Source: an uncultured Clostridia bacterium
Lineage (GTDB): Bacteria; Bacillota; Clostridia; TANB77; CAG-508
DNA: 64,000 nucleotides
Assembly: GCA_949538735.1 (NCBI GenBank)
Contig: CATGLK010000001.1
Location: 124,001 to 188,000 of the forward strand
Direction: 5' to 3'
Every line of letters starts with the position of its first letter. The first letter of the stretch is position 1. The position numbers were made by a program, and so were the translations under genes. Positions 46,633 to 56,161 of this stretch are shown here, piece by piece. The notes below the pieces were generated by a model. That model had not been told where the DNA came from. It was given only the letters and a program-made list of their open reading frames with translations, and made no database searches.

Positions 46633-49600
46633 TTATAATACGTATTTTTTAATTAGTACTATTCCACCTGCTATTGTAATTAATATTGTAAATCCTAATG
46701 TAAAGTAAATTCTTGTTTGACCTGTTTTTATTGATAACATTACTGGTGCATCATCTATATCGTCTTCTCCTGGTTTTTTGTTATCAGGTGTTGAATCTTT
46801 ATCTGGAACATCATATTCGTTATAGTCTTCTGATATTTCTGCTGTGTTTACTTTTAGTCCCATATTATTTTGATTATTTTCCCATGTAAGTAATACTTCT
46901 ACATCAGCATATTCTCCTGGTTTTAATAATGTGTTTTCTAGTAATCTTGTTGATATTACATTATTTCCTTCATCTGTCCAACCTGGGTTATCTGCTGCAA
47001 CAAATTTTAGTCCTTCTGGGATATAGTCTGTTACTTCTTTTGCATAACCTTCTAGGTCACCTTCGTTTATTACTCTTATTGAATATCTAAATTTAACTGT
47101 TACTTCATTTAATTTTTTTCTGTCTAATTCTACTTTAACTATATCTTCTGGGTCATCATATGGTTGATGTCCTGTGTTTGTTATTACTGTTCCTTTTTTG
47201 TCTGTTACTATTGCTTGTGTTACCCATTTTCTTAATGCTAAGTCAAATTCTTTTACTATTACTTTTTCAAAGTCGTCATCATCTTGTTGACCAGGCACAT
47301 ATTCTCCCTTTTCATTATCTTTATATGTTGGTAAGTTTTCGTCTTTTGGTAATTCCACATTGTTTTCTTGAGAATCTCTATCTGCTACTGGTTCTTTATT
47401 ATAATCTTCATATTTTGTTATATCAGCAATATTTGTGATATTTTGGTTTGTTGGTGCGTCTCCAACTACTTTACACATAATTGGCACTTCTTTATATGAT
47501 AGTACATATTCATCATTATCATCTTTTACAGCTTTTTTTATCAAACTATCTTCAGAACTTAAATATGTTGTAGTTACTGTTCTTCCGTCTTCTGATACAT
47601 CCCAACCATATTGTTTATTAAATTCGCTATCTACAAATTCTAAATGTGGTGGTAAGTGGTCTTTTATTTCTGCTGCATATCCGTCGATGTCACCTTCGTT
47701 GTAAACTCTTAACATATATACAACTATGTCATTTCTTTGTACTAACACTGGTTCTTTTGTGTGATTATATGTAGCTGTTGTAATTCTTTTTTCGTCTTCA
47801 CCTATTGTATTTAATTTTGATGTATCTACTATTGGCGCTCTTTTATATGAACCGTCTTCGTTTCTTAAATATTCACTATTTTCTATTGTTTCATCTTTGC
47901 TTACTGCTATTATGAATTTCCTTAATGCTAGGTCAAATACTTCTAATGTGATATTATCGTAATCTTCGTCATCTTCGTATTTTTTCCATACTTCTGTATC
48001 TGAGTCTCTATCATTTACTGGATTATTTTCGCTGTCAGTGTCTTCTGTTATTGCTGCTTCGTTTCTTATTATTGTTCCAGTTGTGTTTTCTGAAACAACT
48101 TTCATTTTTACATATACTTCTTTATATGAAATATCTTTTTCTGTTTTTGTTCCGTCATTTTCTCCAAATGCTTTTATTAAGTTTCCATTTGTTGTTGTTT
48201 CATTTTCCTTTGATAGATAGTCTGTTGAAATTTGAACTATTCTATCTTTTGTTTCTTCATCATATACAAATTTTCCCCATAAATATTTTTGGTTAAATTC
48301 AATTGCTTCTTTTTCGGCTGCTGTTAATGTTGTATCTTTTTCTAAATCTTCTGGAGACATCCATAAAAATTCTAATCCTTCTGGAATATCTTCTGTTATT
48401 TCTGAAGCATATCCGTCTATTGTTCCTTCGTTATAAACTCTAAGTGCATATGTTACTATATCACCTTTTTTTACTCCATATGGTTTTTTATTTAATGTAT
48501 AATCACCTGTTGTTATTTTGTTACCATTTTCGTCTGTTGTGTTTAGTTTGCTAACATCAACTTTTTCTATTCTTTCTGGTACTTTTTTATCATTTACTTC
48601 AAATATTCTTTTTATTAATTTTAAGTCAAATGCCTCTTCAACTTCTATTTCTACTGAGATTTCTGCTGGCACTTCTTCTGGTTCTTTTTCTGGTATTAAT
48701 ACTGGTTGTGTTGTGTTTCCTGGTGCTGTATATAAGTTTAATACTGAATTTGAATATTTTATTTTTGTTGCTACTGAGAATGTTTTTCCTTTAGTTTTTG
48801 GAACTGAAATATAGAAGTTTTCTCCTACTAAATCTTTTATTGTTGTTCCTTCTGCTACTGGTTGTTCACTTGCATTTAATAAAGTATATTCATCTTCATC
48901 TATTGTACTTCCATTTGCTTTAAATGCAAACTCTATATCATATGGTATTGTGTTTCCTTCTGTTTCTGTTATATTTATTGGTCCTAATACATAATTATTT
49001 CCAACTTCTTTATATCCTAAGCTCGTTGTTGTAAGTGATGCTGGCACTGTTGTAGTTTCTGGATTTGCATAATTTGTTGAATTTTTCTTTGCTGTTTGTA
49101 TTAAATATCTATATAATATTTCTGCTTGTTGTTGTCTTTGAGCTCCATAAGAATTATTTATTGCTACACCTGTTGGATTATGTTGTATTAAATTTTGGTA
49201 AGTAGTTCCGTTTTCTGTGTACCATAACCACCCTGTTGTGTCTGCTCCTGTTTTGTCAAAAGTTGTTTTTCCTTCTTCATAGTTTGTGAAATACCAAAAT
49301 GCTGCCTGTTGAACTGCTGCTATTTCATCTCTTGTTAAAACTGTATCCCATTCTTCTGCATTAATTCCAGCTGCCTTTAAATATTCTGCTTTTTGATTTT
49401 CGTCATCACTTATTAAATATAACATATCTCCTAATGCTAATATTGAATTATATTTACTAACTTGAACTTCTGTTGCAGTTGAAGAAGCTTTGTATGGTAC
49501 TGTTCCTTCTACTATTGATCTTAACACATCACTTGTTTCTGCTATTGTGCCTCTTTGAGTCTTCATGTTAAATGACATTGTATATTCATCACGCTTATGT

Positions 49601-49917
49601 GTGTTTGTAAAACCTATTCCTGCTTTTAGACAATATATATTTTTTGCACCATCTGCTTTTAAACTAGCATCTGATCCTAAGCCTGTATATTCTACAATAT
49701 TCCAAATTTTGTTACTTTCTCCTGTTTCTCCATTTGTATTTGGATCACCTATTGCATATCCTAAATTTGGCGTATCATTTGTTCTTATTTCTGTTATTCC
49801 TAGATACATTGGTAATGTTACCGCATTTACTGTATTAGGCATTGCCATTGCCAACACTGCTAACATTATTACCATCATAATTCCTATTAGTGCTATTTTT
49901 TTTACTTTTGAGCTCAT
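46633..49917 (-). CDS. Thioester-domain adhesin (shorter paralogue)
   Basis: 1094 residues. Signal peptide about 1-32; thioester domain with Cys96 (IYCLKAG) and Gln in AAVQQAAFWYFTN; then repeated beta domains (FDLKLIKRIFEVNDKKVPERIE, FDLALRKFIIAVSKDE, DGYAAEIKDHLPPHLEF), GQQDDDDFEK linkers, and a C-terminal SIKTG, membrane helix and Lys-Lys-Tyr end. Thioester domains bond covalently to host or surface amines. Tandem duplication with the larger neighbour is evident. Confidence 0.82.
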   Translation of the reverse strand: MSSKVKKIALIGIMMVIMLAVLAMAMPNTVNAVTLPMYLGITEIRTNDTPNLGYAIGDPNTNGETGESNKIWNIVEYTGLGSDASLKADGAKNIYCLKAGIGFTNTHKRDEYTMSFNMKTQRGTIAETSDVLRSIVEGTVPYKASSTATEVQVSKYNSILALGDMLYLISDDENQKAEYLKAAGINAEEWDTVLTRDEIAAVQQAAFWYFTNYEEGKTTFDKTGADTTGWLWYTENGTTYQNLIQHNPTGVAINNSYGAQRQQQAEILYRYLIQTAKKNSTNYANPETTTVPASLTTTSLGYKEVGNNYVLGPINITETEGNTIPYDIEFAFKANGSTIDEDEYTLLNASEQPVAEGTTIKDLVGENFYISVPKTKGKTFSVATKIKYSNSVLNLYTAPGNTTQPVLIPEKEPEEVPAEISVEIEVEEAFDLKLIKRIFEVNDKKVPERIEKVDVSKLNTTDENGNKITTGDYTLNKKPYGVKKGDIVTYALRVYNEGTIDGYASEITEDIPEGLEFLWMSPEDLEKDTTLTAAEKEAIEFNQKYLWGKFVYDEETKDRIVQISTDYLSKENETTTNGNLIKAFGENDGTKTEKDISYKEVYVKMKVVSENTTGTIIRNEAAITEDTDSENNPVNDRDSDTEVWKKYEDDEDYDNITLEVFDLALRKFIIAVSKDETIENSEYLRNEDGSYKRAPIVDTSKLNTIGEDEKRITTATYNHTKEPVLVQRNDIVVYMLRVYNEGDIDGYAAEIKDHLPPHLEFVDSEFNKQYGWDVSEDGRTVTTTYLSSEDSLIKKAVKDDNDEYVLSYKEVPIMCKVVGDAPTNQNITNIADITKYEDYNKEPVADRDSQENNVELPKDENLPTYKDNEKGEYVPGQQDDDDFEKVIVKEFDLALRKWVTQAIVTDKKGTVITNTGHQPYDDPEDIVKVELDRKKLNEVTVKFRYSIRVINEGDLEGYAKEVTDYIPEGLKFVAADNPGWTDEGNNVISTRLLENTLLKPGEYADVEVLLTWENNQNNMGLKVNTAEISEDYNEYDVPDKDSTPDNKKPGEDDIDDAPVMLSIKTGQTRIYFTLGFTILITIAGGIVLIKKYVL

Positions 49918-49956
49918 CTTTTCTTCTCCCTTACTTTTATATTATCTCCTATTACA

Positions 49957-49984
49957 ATTTTACTCTCTTTTTGACAATAGTCAA
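49957..49984 (-). promoter_or_regulatory. Promoter of the adhesin pair
   Basis: Minus strand TTGACT (49984-49979), 16 bases, TAAAAT (49962-49957), about 40 bases before the ATG of the shorter adhesin. The rest of the gap to 50223 is AT-rich intergenic sequence; nothing else seen. Confidence 0.6.
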
Positions 49985-50223
49985 GGGGCTTTTTTTCCAA
50001 TAAATTTCCCCCTATTTTTATGTCTTTTTTATGCCTACGGAGATTGGTTTGTGGTAGTCTGTTTAAAAATAACCCCACTTATTACAATTATATTACATTT
50101 TTGTAATAAAATCAATATTTTTGGGGTGTTTTGATGCTTTTTTGCTTATTTCCGTAGTGTTTTTGCCATTTTAATATTTTGCATATTTATTTTTTTATTT
50201 TCATATATTTTATTGGTGATATT

Positions 50224-51492
50224 ATGAATTTAAAAAACTTTTATTTGAAAGCAATTTGTTTTTCTCTAATCTTTTTAACACTATTAAATATTAATTGTTC
50301 TTTTGCAGATGATGAAGAAGATGACGAAGAAACACTATCTATAATAAATGAAACAATCACAACATCAAGTAACAGCACATCTCCACTAGAATTAAACGCT
50401 CGCTCTTGCATTGTTTTAGACAGATTGAGCAAAACTATAATTTATGGAAAAAACGAAGACAATAAAGTAAAAATGGCATCAACCACAAAAATTATGACAG
50501 CAACAGTTATAATAGAAAATTGCGATTTAAACCAAACCATAGAAGTATCTAAAAAAGCAGCTGGCACAGGTGGCTCAAGATTAGGACTAAAAACAGGTGA
50601 CAAAATAACAATTCGAGATTTACTTTATGGACTAATGCTATGCTCTGGAAATGACGCTGCCGTAGCATTAGCTGAAACAGCTGGTGGTTCTGTTGCTGGA
50701 TTTTCAGAAATGATGAACAACAAGGCAAAAGAACTTGGACTTTATAATAGCCACTTTGAATCTCCACATGGCCTAGATTCTAATGGACATTATACAACAG
50801 CATATGAACTTGCATTACTTACAGATTACGCACTAAAAAACGAAACATTTGCAAACATTGTGGGAACAAAAAACTATACTGTTACAATTAATGGATATCC
50901 AAAAAGCTTAAACAATACCAACGAATTACTAGGCATTTTAAATGGTGTATATGGTGTAAAAACAGGATTTACCAATGGCGCTAACCGCTGTCTAGTAACA
51001 GCTTGCAAACGTGGTGATATGGATATAATCTGCATTGTACTTGGCTGTGATACTAAAAAATTTAGAACATCTGATAGTGTAAAACTTATTGAATATGCTT
51101 TTAAAAACTTTGAATATGTAAATATAGGAAAACTTGTAGATGATAAATTTGAAGAATGGAAAGCGGAAAATCATAGTCAAGATAAGAATTACTTTAACAT
51201 ATATAAGGCTAGTAACTCCGCAAAATTGGAAATAAATTATTCTGCTTTGTCACAATCTGTTATTCCTGTTTTGAAAAGTGATATTCCTTCTATCAAAGTT
51301 GATATTGAAATGGCTAAGTCTTTTGAGGCTCCTGTTTTGAGTGATAATGTTATTGGTGGGATTACGATATCGTCTGATAGTGGTTTTATTGATTATTGTA
51401 ATGTTTTTACTACTAATGAAGTTCCTAAGAAGAGTGTTTATGAATATTTTGTTGATTTGATGAAGTTTGATTTTTTGCAAAATTGCCAATAG
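50224..51492 (+). CDS. D-alanyl-D-alanine carboxypeptidase (DacF/PBP5 type)
   Basis: 422 residues from ATG 50224. Signal peptide 1-27, an acidic stretch, then the S11 peptidase domain with MASTTKIMTATV (STTK catalytic motif), LCSGNDAAVALAE (SGN) and VKTGFTNGANRC (KTG), followed by a PBP5 C-terminal beta domain. It trims pentapeptides in the wall. The gene ends inside a GGGACGGACC repeat that supplies the last codons. Confidence 0.92.
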   Translation: MNLKNFYLKAICFSLIFLTLLNINCSFADDEEDDEETLSIINETITTSSNSTSPLELNARSCIVLDRLSKTIIYGKNEDNKVKMASTTKIMTATVIIENCDLNQTIEVSKKAAGTGGSRLGLKTGDKITIRDLLYGLMLCSGNDAAVALAETAGGSVAGFSEMMNNKAKELGLYNSHFESPHGLDSNGHYTTAYELALLTDYALKNETFANIVGTKNYTVTINGYPKSLNNTNELLGILNGVYGVKTGFTNGANRCLVTACKRGDMDIICIVLGCDTKKFRTSDSVKLIEYAFKNFEYVNIGKLVDDKFEEWKAENHSQDKNYFNIYKASNSAKLEINYSALSQSVIPVLKSDIPSIKVDIEMAKSFEAPVLSDNVIGGITISSDSGFIDYCNVFTTNEVPKKSVYEYFVDLMKFDFLQNCQ

Positions 51493-51545
51493 GGACGGAC
51501 CTTTTTGGCAATAAATTGCCATTGGGGACGGTCCTTTTGGGCAGA
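51478..51545. repeat. GGGACGGACC/GGGGACGGTCC repeat at the carboxypeptidase 3' end
   Basis: ATTGCCAATAGGGACGGACC and ATTGCCATTGGGGACGGTCC with TTTTTGGCAA between; overlaps the stop codon and probably serves as transcription end. Confidence 0.65.
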
Positions 51546-51596
51546 AATCTATCAACATGCCAACAGACTCCCTTTTTATAAAGAATTAAAACAAAT

Positions 51597-51636
51597 AAAA
51601 GAAGCTTTATGATATGTAATCACATTGCTTCTTCTT
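51597..51636 (-). terminator. Terminator of the second Rpn-type gene
   Basis: AAAAGAAGC and GCTTCTTCTT stem. Its 22-base loop side is identical to the acpP terminator at 54451-54485, so the two share an origin. Confidence 0.65.
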
Positions 51637-51650
51637 ATTTATAAAATATT

Positions 51651-52550
51651 TTATCTATTTTCCATTAGTTTTTCTATTTCTTTTTTAGTTAGTTCAGTAA
51701 CTCTTCTTATTGTTTCTATATCTACATTTTCCTTTAACATCTTTTTAGCAATGTCTTTTTCCTTTTCTTCAATCGCATAACTTATTCTAGTATTTTCATC
51801 ATATCTAGCGACATCTCTTAAAAATTGTGCCCAGTCCTCTGCTTCGCTTAACTCTTTATTCTCTTCATTTACTCTAGCTATATCTACATTTCTTTGAATC
51901 GCCATTTCAATCGCCCCCTCATTCCCCAAAATTAGATTTAGCCAATCTGCTAATTCTCCTTTGGGATTTTTCATTTTTTTAAACTTTTTTAAATCAATTA
52001 TATGTACTTCTATTTTATCTGTTATATATTCGTCTTCTTTTCCTTTTAATATTGAACTTACTATTTCATTTTCATCTTTGCACTCTTCAAATTTTAGATG
52101 TGCTATTTGGTGATATTCTTTCCTGTTAAAGTAACTAAAATCTATTATTGCTATTGCTATAACTTTATTAATTTGCTTGTAATCTTGTTTCTTTTTTATA
52201 TCATTAAAATATATTTTACATATATAAAATGTTATTCTTTCTCCTATGTTTTTTTCATTCTTCACTTGCATCTCAATTGTTGCTATTGTTCCGTCTGATA
52301 GTTTCGCTTTAACATCTACCACTCCCAATTTTGCCTCTTTATTATCTCTTGGTAATTCCGAATTTTCTATTTCTAAGCTATCTATTTTTATTTTTAAAAT
52401 TGCTTGCAATAGTCCTTTTAAATTTTCTTCTTTTCCATTTACTCCAAATAGATTTTTAAACATATAATCGTTCTTTGCTGGAATTCTTACTATTTTGCCA
52501 TTTTCATAGGTTATCCCATATTTGTCTTTTTCGTATACTTTTCCCTTCAT
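51651..52550 (-). CDS. Rpn-family PD-(D/E)XK nuclease/putative transposase (second copy)
   Basis: 299 residues. IPAKNDYMFKNLFGVNG at the start, LGVVDVKAKLSDGTIATIEMQV (Asp...Glu-x-Gln core), YHQIAHLKFEE and a C-terminal VDIETIRRVTELTKKEIEKL. Same family as 28861-29763 though clearly diverged. Members are numerous in clostridial genomes; function in DNA recombination is inferred from family. Confidence 0.75.
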   Translation of the reverse strand: MKGKVYEKDKYGITYENGKIVRIPAKNDYMFKNLFGVNGKEENLKGLLQAILKIKIDSLEIENSELPRDNKEAKLGVVDVKAKLSDGTIATIEMQVKNEKNIGERITFYICKIYFNDIKKKQDYKQINKVIAIAIIDFSYFNRKEYHQIAHLKFEECKDENEIVSSILKGKEDEYITDKIEVHIIDLKKFKKMKNPKGELADWLNLILGNEGAIEMAIQRNVDIARVNEENKELSEAEDWAQFLRDVARYDENTRISYAIEEKEKDIAKKMLKENVDIETIRRVTELTKKEIEKLMENR

Positions 52551-53019
52551 GTATCTTCCTTTCTTATTTTACCACAAAGCATATGTTTATTCAAGAGTTA
52601 ATTTGTGTTTTATGGTAAATTTTTTGTGAATTATTAATTAGACATAAATTTTGCTACTTTGATTTAATTTTGATATAAATATCTTGTTTTATTAACTAGT
52701 ATTTGGAATTATAAACTTTTTATAAAAAAGTCGTGTTGACACAAATTATAATTTTATATTATCTTGGAATTTTTTAGATTTAATTAGAATTAATATTTTA
52801 TTTGCCCTAAGCTTGAGCTCTTGAATTGTCATAAATATAAATAAATTTTTATATAGTGGAATTATGACTTTGGGTTTTAAAACTCTTGAATTAGCATTTT
52901 TTATGCTAATTAATTTGAAACTATATTACTACATTTTTATAAAAGTTTCAAGTATTTTTACTTTTCTTTTTAAAATTTTCGCCTAGGCGAACCAACGGCC
53001 CACCATAGGCGATTACTTC
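52551..53019. other. AT-rich intergenic region with a GC-rich hairpin
   Basis: No gene seen. Bases 52979-53011 are unusually GC-rich: TCGCCTAGGCGAACCAAC and ATAGGCGA can fold (CGCCTA/TAGGCG) just downstream of the prepilin-like gene. The rest is low-complexity AT sequence. Confidence 0.55.
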
Positions 53020-54267
53020 TTATTTTAATATCCAAGCCTTTCCTTGTTCACTTCCATCTTTTGTTGTATCACTTGTGTCTATTTGGACACTAGATCTTAG
53101 AGTTACAATCGGACGGACGGCACACGCATACGCACTCTCGCGGGAATAACCGCTGGTATAAGCATAGAACAAACACCAGTTACGAACATCTCCGCTGTCC
53201 ACAAGGCGCACACGGAAGTACGAGTTGTCAATGCTCGCATCCACGCTGCGAGAAGCAAGCCAATAGAATATTGGGTAATTTTCTTCACTATAATCTCCTG
53301 TATAAGTTTTTGATTCTTCGATTAGTGTGTCATATAGTGGTATTTTTTCATTAACTGTATAATAGTAGTGCGTATTATCTACTGTTACAGGATTTTCTGT
53401 TGTTGCATTTCTAAAAGTATTTGTATCTTTATCCCAAAACGGTCCACCTGACGTGTATGTTTTAGTTCTATTATTTAAATAGTAATCTTTATCCTCCCAA
53501 TCACTTGTTTCAGGATTAAATCCTGTTAAGTTATTTATATCATCAACATTTATACTTCTTGCTGTTCCATATGTCGGATTTGCATATAACTTTGAACACA
53601 AATTATTTAGTATTGTTTCAGAATTTAAAAATCCATTTTGTGATTTTAAATATAAACCAGTAGTTCCGTCACTTGATAAAGTATTATTAACTGCTACTAT
53701 TTCTACATCTCCATTTGCTTTTTTATTTATAACTCTCCACAATGTAGTTGTATTTGTATTAAATGTTTGTGATGTTTCATATCCTGTGTCTGGCTCTCCG
53801 TCTTCTTTTGTTCTATAAGTTTGAACTGTTAATTTGTCTCCATAATTTACGTAATCTCCAACTTTTAATTCTGCTACTGACATTGAGCTATTTGTACCTT
53901 CTAATTTACCATTATAAATCTCAGATACTTTTATTGTATGTTTTTCGTCTTTTGTTTTTAATTCCAAAGTTGCAATATCTTCTGCTGTTATCTCTTCAGG
54001 TACATCTTTAAAATATTTATCTAATACTCCTTTTAAATCTCCTGTTGTAAGCTTTCCTTCTTTATCTGACTGAATTGCTAAAATGTCCAACTTTGCATTT
54101 TCAATTACTTCTGCTCTTTCTGTCTTTTCTTTGGCACTTGCTGCCTTTGTTAACACACCATTATCTCCTGTTAATGTTGCTATTGCTACACCTGCTAATA
54201 TTAGTAATACTATAATTGTTATTACTAGTGCTATTAGCGTTATCCCCTTTTCTTTGTTTTGTTTCAT
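53020..54267 (-). CDS. Prepilin-like surface protein with variable-looking C-terminus
   Basis: 415 residues. N-terminus KEKGITLIALVITIIVLLIL is a prepilin-like methylation site and helix; a helical neck and a beta-rich region follow. The C-terminal domain (YWLASRSVD ... YFRVRLVDSG ... ACAVRPIVTL) belongs to a common C-lectin-like fold of clostridial surface proteins. The coding DNA for this last part switches abruptly to 54% G+C and Arg codons CGC/CGT, unlike the rest of the gene. Confidence 0.75.
   Translation of the reverse strand: MKQNKEKGITLIALVITIIVLLILAGVAIATLTGDNGVLTKAASAKEKTERAEVIENAKLDILAIQSDKEGKLTTGDLKGVLDKYFKDVPEEITAEDIATLELKTKDEKHTIKVSEIYNGKLEGTNSSMSVAELKVGDYVNYGDKLTVQTYRTKEDGEPDTGYETSQTFNTNTTTLWRVINKKANGDVEIVAVNNTLSSDGTTGLYLKSQNGFLNSETILNNLCSKLYANPTYGTARSINVDDINNLTGFNPETSDWEDKDYYLNNRTKTYTSGGPFWDKDTNTFRNATTENPVTVDNTHYYYTVNEKIPLYDTLIEESKTYTGDYSEENYPIFYWLASRSVDASIDNSYFRVRLVDSGDVRNWCLFYAYTSGYSRESAYACAVRPIVTLRSSVQIDTSDTTKDGSEQGKAWILK
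53101..53260 (-). other. GC-rich, adenine-depleted patch: possible retroelement variable region
   Basis: I counted 86 G+C in 160 bases. On the coding strand A is only 25 (16%) while T is 49 (31%), so adenine specifically is missing; mutagenic homing replaces template adenines. No reverse transcriptase or template repeat is in the window. Confidence 0.5.
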
Positions 54268-54298
54268 TTAAAAACCCCTTTCTTTTGTTTATTGACAT

Positions 54299-54326
54299 TT
54301 TATAATTTATATGTGAATTACGTCAA
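54299..54326 (-). promoter_or_regulatory. Promoter with ACGTCAA half-site before the prepilin-like gene
   Basis: Minus strand TTGACG (54326-54321), 16 bases, TATAAA (54304-54299). The -35 box overlaps ACGTCAA, repeated as a palindrome at 54400-54416. Confidence 0.55.
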
Positions 54327-54399
54327 CAAGTATACCTTATCTCTATTTTTTAGTATTTACTTTTCTCATTTTGTTATTCACATTTATATTGTATATCAG

Positions 54400-54416
54400 T
54401 TGACGTACAACGTCAA
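54400..54416. promoter_or_regulatory. Palindrome TTGACGT-ACA-ACGTCAA, possible operator
   Basis: A perfect 7-base inverted repeat with 3-base spacer, sharing its half-site with the -35 region 75 bases away. A 15-codon plus-strand open frame starting at 54418 (MVDKKRVGKQIEEAL) looks like the start of an XRE regulator cut off by the acpP terminator. Confidence 0.5.
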
Positions 54417-54450
54417 TATGGTAGATAAAAAAAGAGTTGGAAAGCAAATA

Positions 54451-54485
54451 GAAGAAGCTTTATGATATGTAATCATCGCTTCTTC
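54451..54485 (-). terminator. Terminator of acpP
   Basis: GAAGAAGC (54451-54458) and GCTTCTTC (54478-54485) stem; 22 identical bases shared with 51601-51622. Confidence 0.65.
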
Positions 54486-54507
54486 TTATTTTATAAAATA
54501 TTTCTAT

Positions 54508-54750
54508 TTATTCAACATTTTCTTTTATGTAGTCAACTACATCTCCTACTGTTACAACTTTTTCTGCATCAGCATCTGGAATTTCAATATTGAATTCTTC
54601 TTCTAATGCCATTACTAATTCTACTATATCTAATGAATCAGCACCTAAATCATCTATAAAAGATGCTTCTAATGTAACTGAGTTTTCTGCTACTCCTAAT
54701 TGTTCTACAATTATCCCTTTTACTTTTTCTAATACTTCTTCTGAACTCAT
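54508..54750 (-). CDS. acpP: Acyl carrier protein
   Basis: 80 residues from ATG 54750. The phosphopantetheine serine is Ser39 in [11 protein letters not shown]; four-helix acidic protein typical of fatty-acid synthesis. Directly downstream of plsX, which uses acyl-ACP. The AGGAGG lies 13 bases from ATG, a little long. Confidence 0.96.
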   Translation of the reverse strand: MSSEEVLEKVKGIIVEQLGVAENSVTLEASFIDDLGADSLDIVELVMALEEEFNIEIPDADAEKVVTVGDVVDYIKENVE

Positions 54751-54798
54751 AACTTCGAGTCCACCTCCTCTCAAGTTTACTATTATATTTATATTCCA

Positions 54799-54827
54799 TT
54801 TATATTATATGTTTGTATATTTGTCAA
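54799..54827 (-). promoter_or_regulatory. Promoter of acpP
   Basis: Minus strand TTGACA (54827-54822), 17 bases, TATAAA (54804-54799). Confidence 0.65.
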
Positions 54828-54902
54828 GTAAAATCGATATTTTTTTAAAATTTATACTACTGGGTCAGTAAAAGACCTGCCATTCTTGACTTACAAACAT
54901 TT

Positions 54903-55940
54903 CTATTCATGAATATCTTCTTCTTTTTTGGTTTCAAACTGTTCTTTCATCTTATCCACTGCTTTATTTTCTACAAATTTTTCCGCTTGTATTATTGTAT
55001 ATTCAAATAATATTTCGTCACTACTTCCATGTGCCTTTACCACTGGTTTTTTTACTCCTAGGAACAGTGCTCCACCATATGATTTGTAGTCCATTGCTTT
55101 TGAGAGTCTTTTTATTGGCTTATGTGCTATTAAATAAGATATCTTTGATAATAAGTTTGATGTAAAGCTTTCTGTTAATGTTCTTTTAACAAACTTTCCT
55201 AAACCTTCCGTTGTTTTTAGAAACACATTTCCTGTAAATCCGTCTGTTACTATTGCATCTATCTTTCCTGAAAAAGCATCTCTTCCTTCTACATTTCCTA
55301 CAAAGTTTATTCCTAGTTCTTCTGATTTTTCTTTTAGTAGTTTATAGCTTTCACGTACTAGTTCATTTCCTTTTGTTTCTTCTGTTCCAATATTTAATAG
55401 TCCAATAGCTGGCTTTTCAATTCCAAATGTGTTTCTTAAATATATTGTTGACATTTGCGCAAATTGTAAAAGGTTGATAGGCTTGCAGTTTGTATTTGAA
55501 CCTGCATCTATTAATAGTAATTGGCTTTTATATGCTGGTAATATTCCTGCTAGTGCTGGTCTGTCTATCCCTTTTATTCTTCCTACTATCAGAGTTGCTC
55601 CTGTTAATAGCGCTCCTGAGTTTCCTGCTGATATGAAAACATCCCCTTCGTCTTCTTTTAGCATTCTAAATCCTACTACCATTGATGAATCTTTTTTGTG
55701 CTTTATTGCAAGTGTTGGTGTGTCTTCCATTTCTATTGTTTCTGTAGCGTTTCTAATTTTTAGTCTATCTGATATTTCTTCTATTTCTTTGCCATAGAAT
55801 TCTTTTACTTTGCTTCTGATTACTTCTTCTTTTCCTACTAATACTACTTCTGCTTTTACTTTGTTTATTGCGTTTACTGCTCCTTTTATGTTGGCATCTG
55901 GTGCATTGTCTCCACCCATTGCGTCTAATATGATTTTCAT
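54903..55940 (-). CDS. plsX: Phosphate acyltransferase PlsX
   Basis: 345 residues. DAMGGDNAPDANIKG at the N-terminus, SAGNSGALLTGATLIVGRIKGIDRPAL, DAGSNTNCKP and DAIVTDGFTGNVFLKT are the family signatures. Makes acyl-phosphate from acyl-ACP for phospholipid synthesis. Start ATG 55940 behind GGAGG. Confidence 0.95.
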   Translation of the reverse strand: MKIILDAMGGDNAPDANIKGAVNAINKVKAEVVLVGKEEVIRSKVKEFYGKEIEEISDRLKIRNATETIEMEDTPTLAIKHKKDSSMVVGFRMLKEDEGDVFISAGNSGALLTGATLIVGRIKGIDRPALAGILPAYKSQLLLIDAGSNTNCKPINLLQFAQMSTIYLRNTFGIEKPAIGLLNIGTEETKGNELVRESYKLLKEKSEELGINFVGNVEGRDAFSGKIDAIVTDGFTGNVFLKTTEGLGKFVKRTLTESFTSNLLSKISYLIAHKPIKRLSKAMDYKSYGGALFLGVKKPVVKAHGSSDEILFEYTIIQAEKFVENKAVDKMKEQFETKKEEDIHE

Positions 55941-56075
55941 TTTGTTTCCTCCAATTGAAGAGTTTAAATTCCCCTTTTATTTGATTATATTTTTAACATA
56001 TATATTTTATTATTGTTTAGCAAAAAAATCAAGTAATTATTGATTTTTTTCGGAATTTATAGTATAAGCAAAAAA

Positions 56076-56095
56076 AGACATCTAAATAGATGTCT
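56076..56095 (-). terminator. Terminator of the str operon
   Basis: AGACATCTA and TAGATGTCT form a 9-bp stem with 2-base loop and a T-run on the minus strand, after tuf. A GCCCTGTCCC repeat piece (56113-56148) lies between it and tuf. Confidence 0.8.
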
Positions 56096-56161
56096 CTTTT
56101 ATATATTAATTTGGGATAAAACTTTTTTGCCCTGTCCCAAAAAGTTTATTCAAAATTTGAA

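Noticed and set aside
41915..48814. Many long plus-strand frames opposite the adhesins and other minus-strand genes
   Set aside because: Leu/Phe-rich antisense shadows of AT-rich genes with no start signals or domains.
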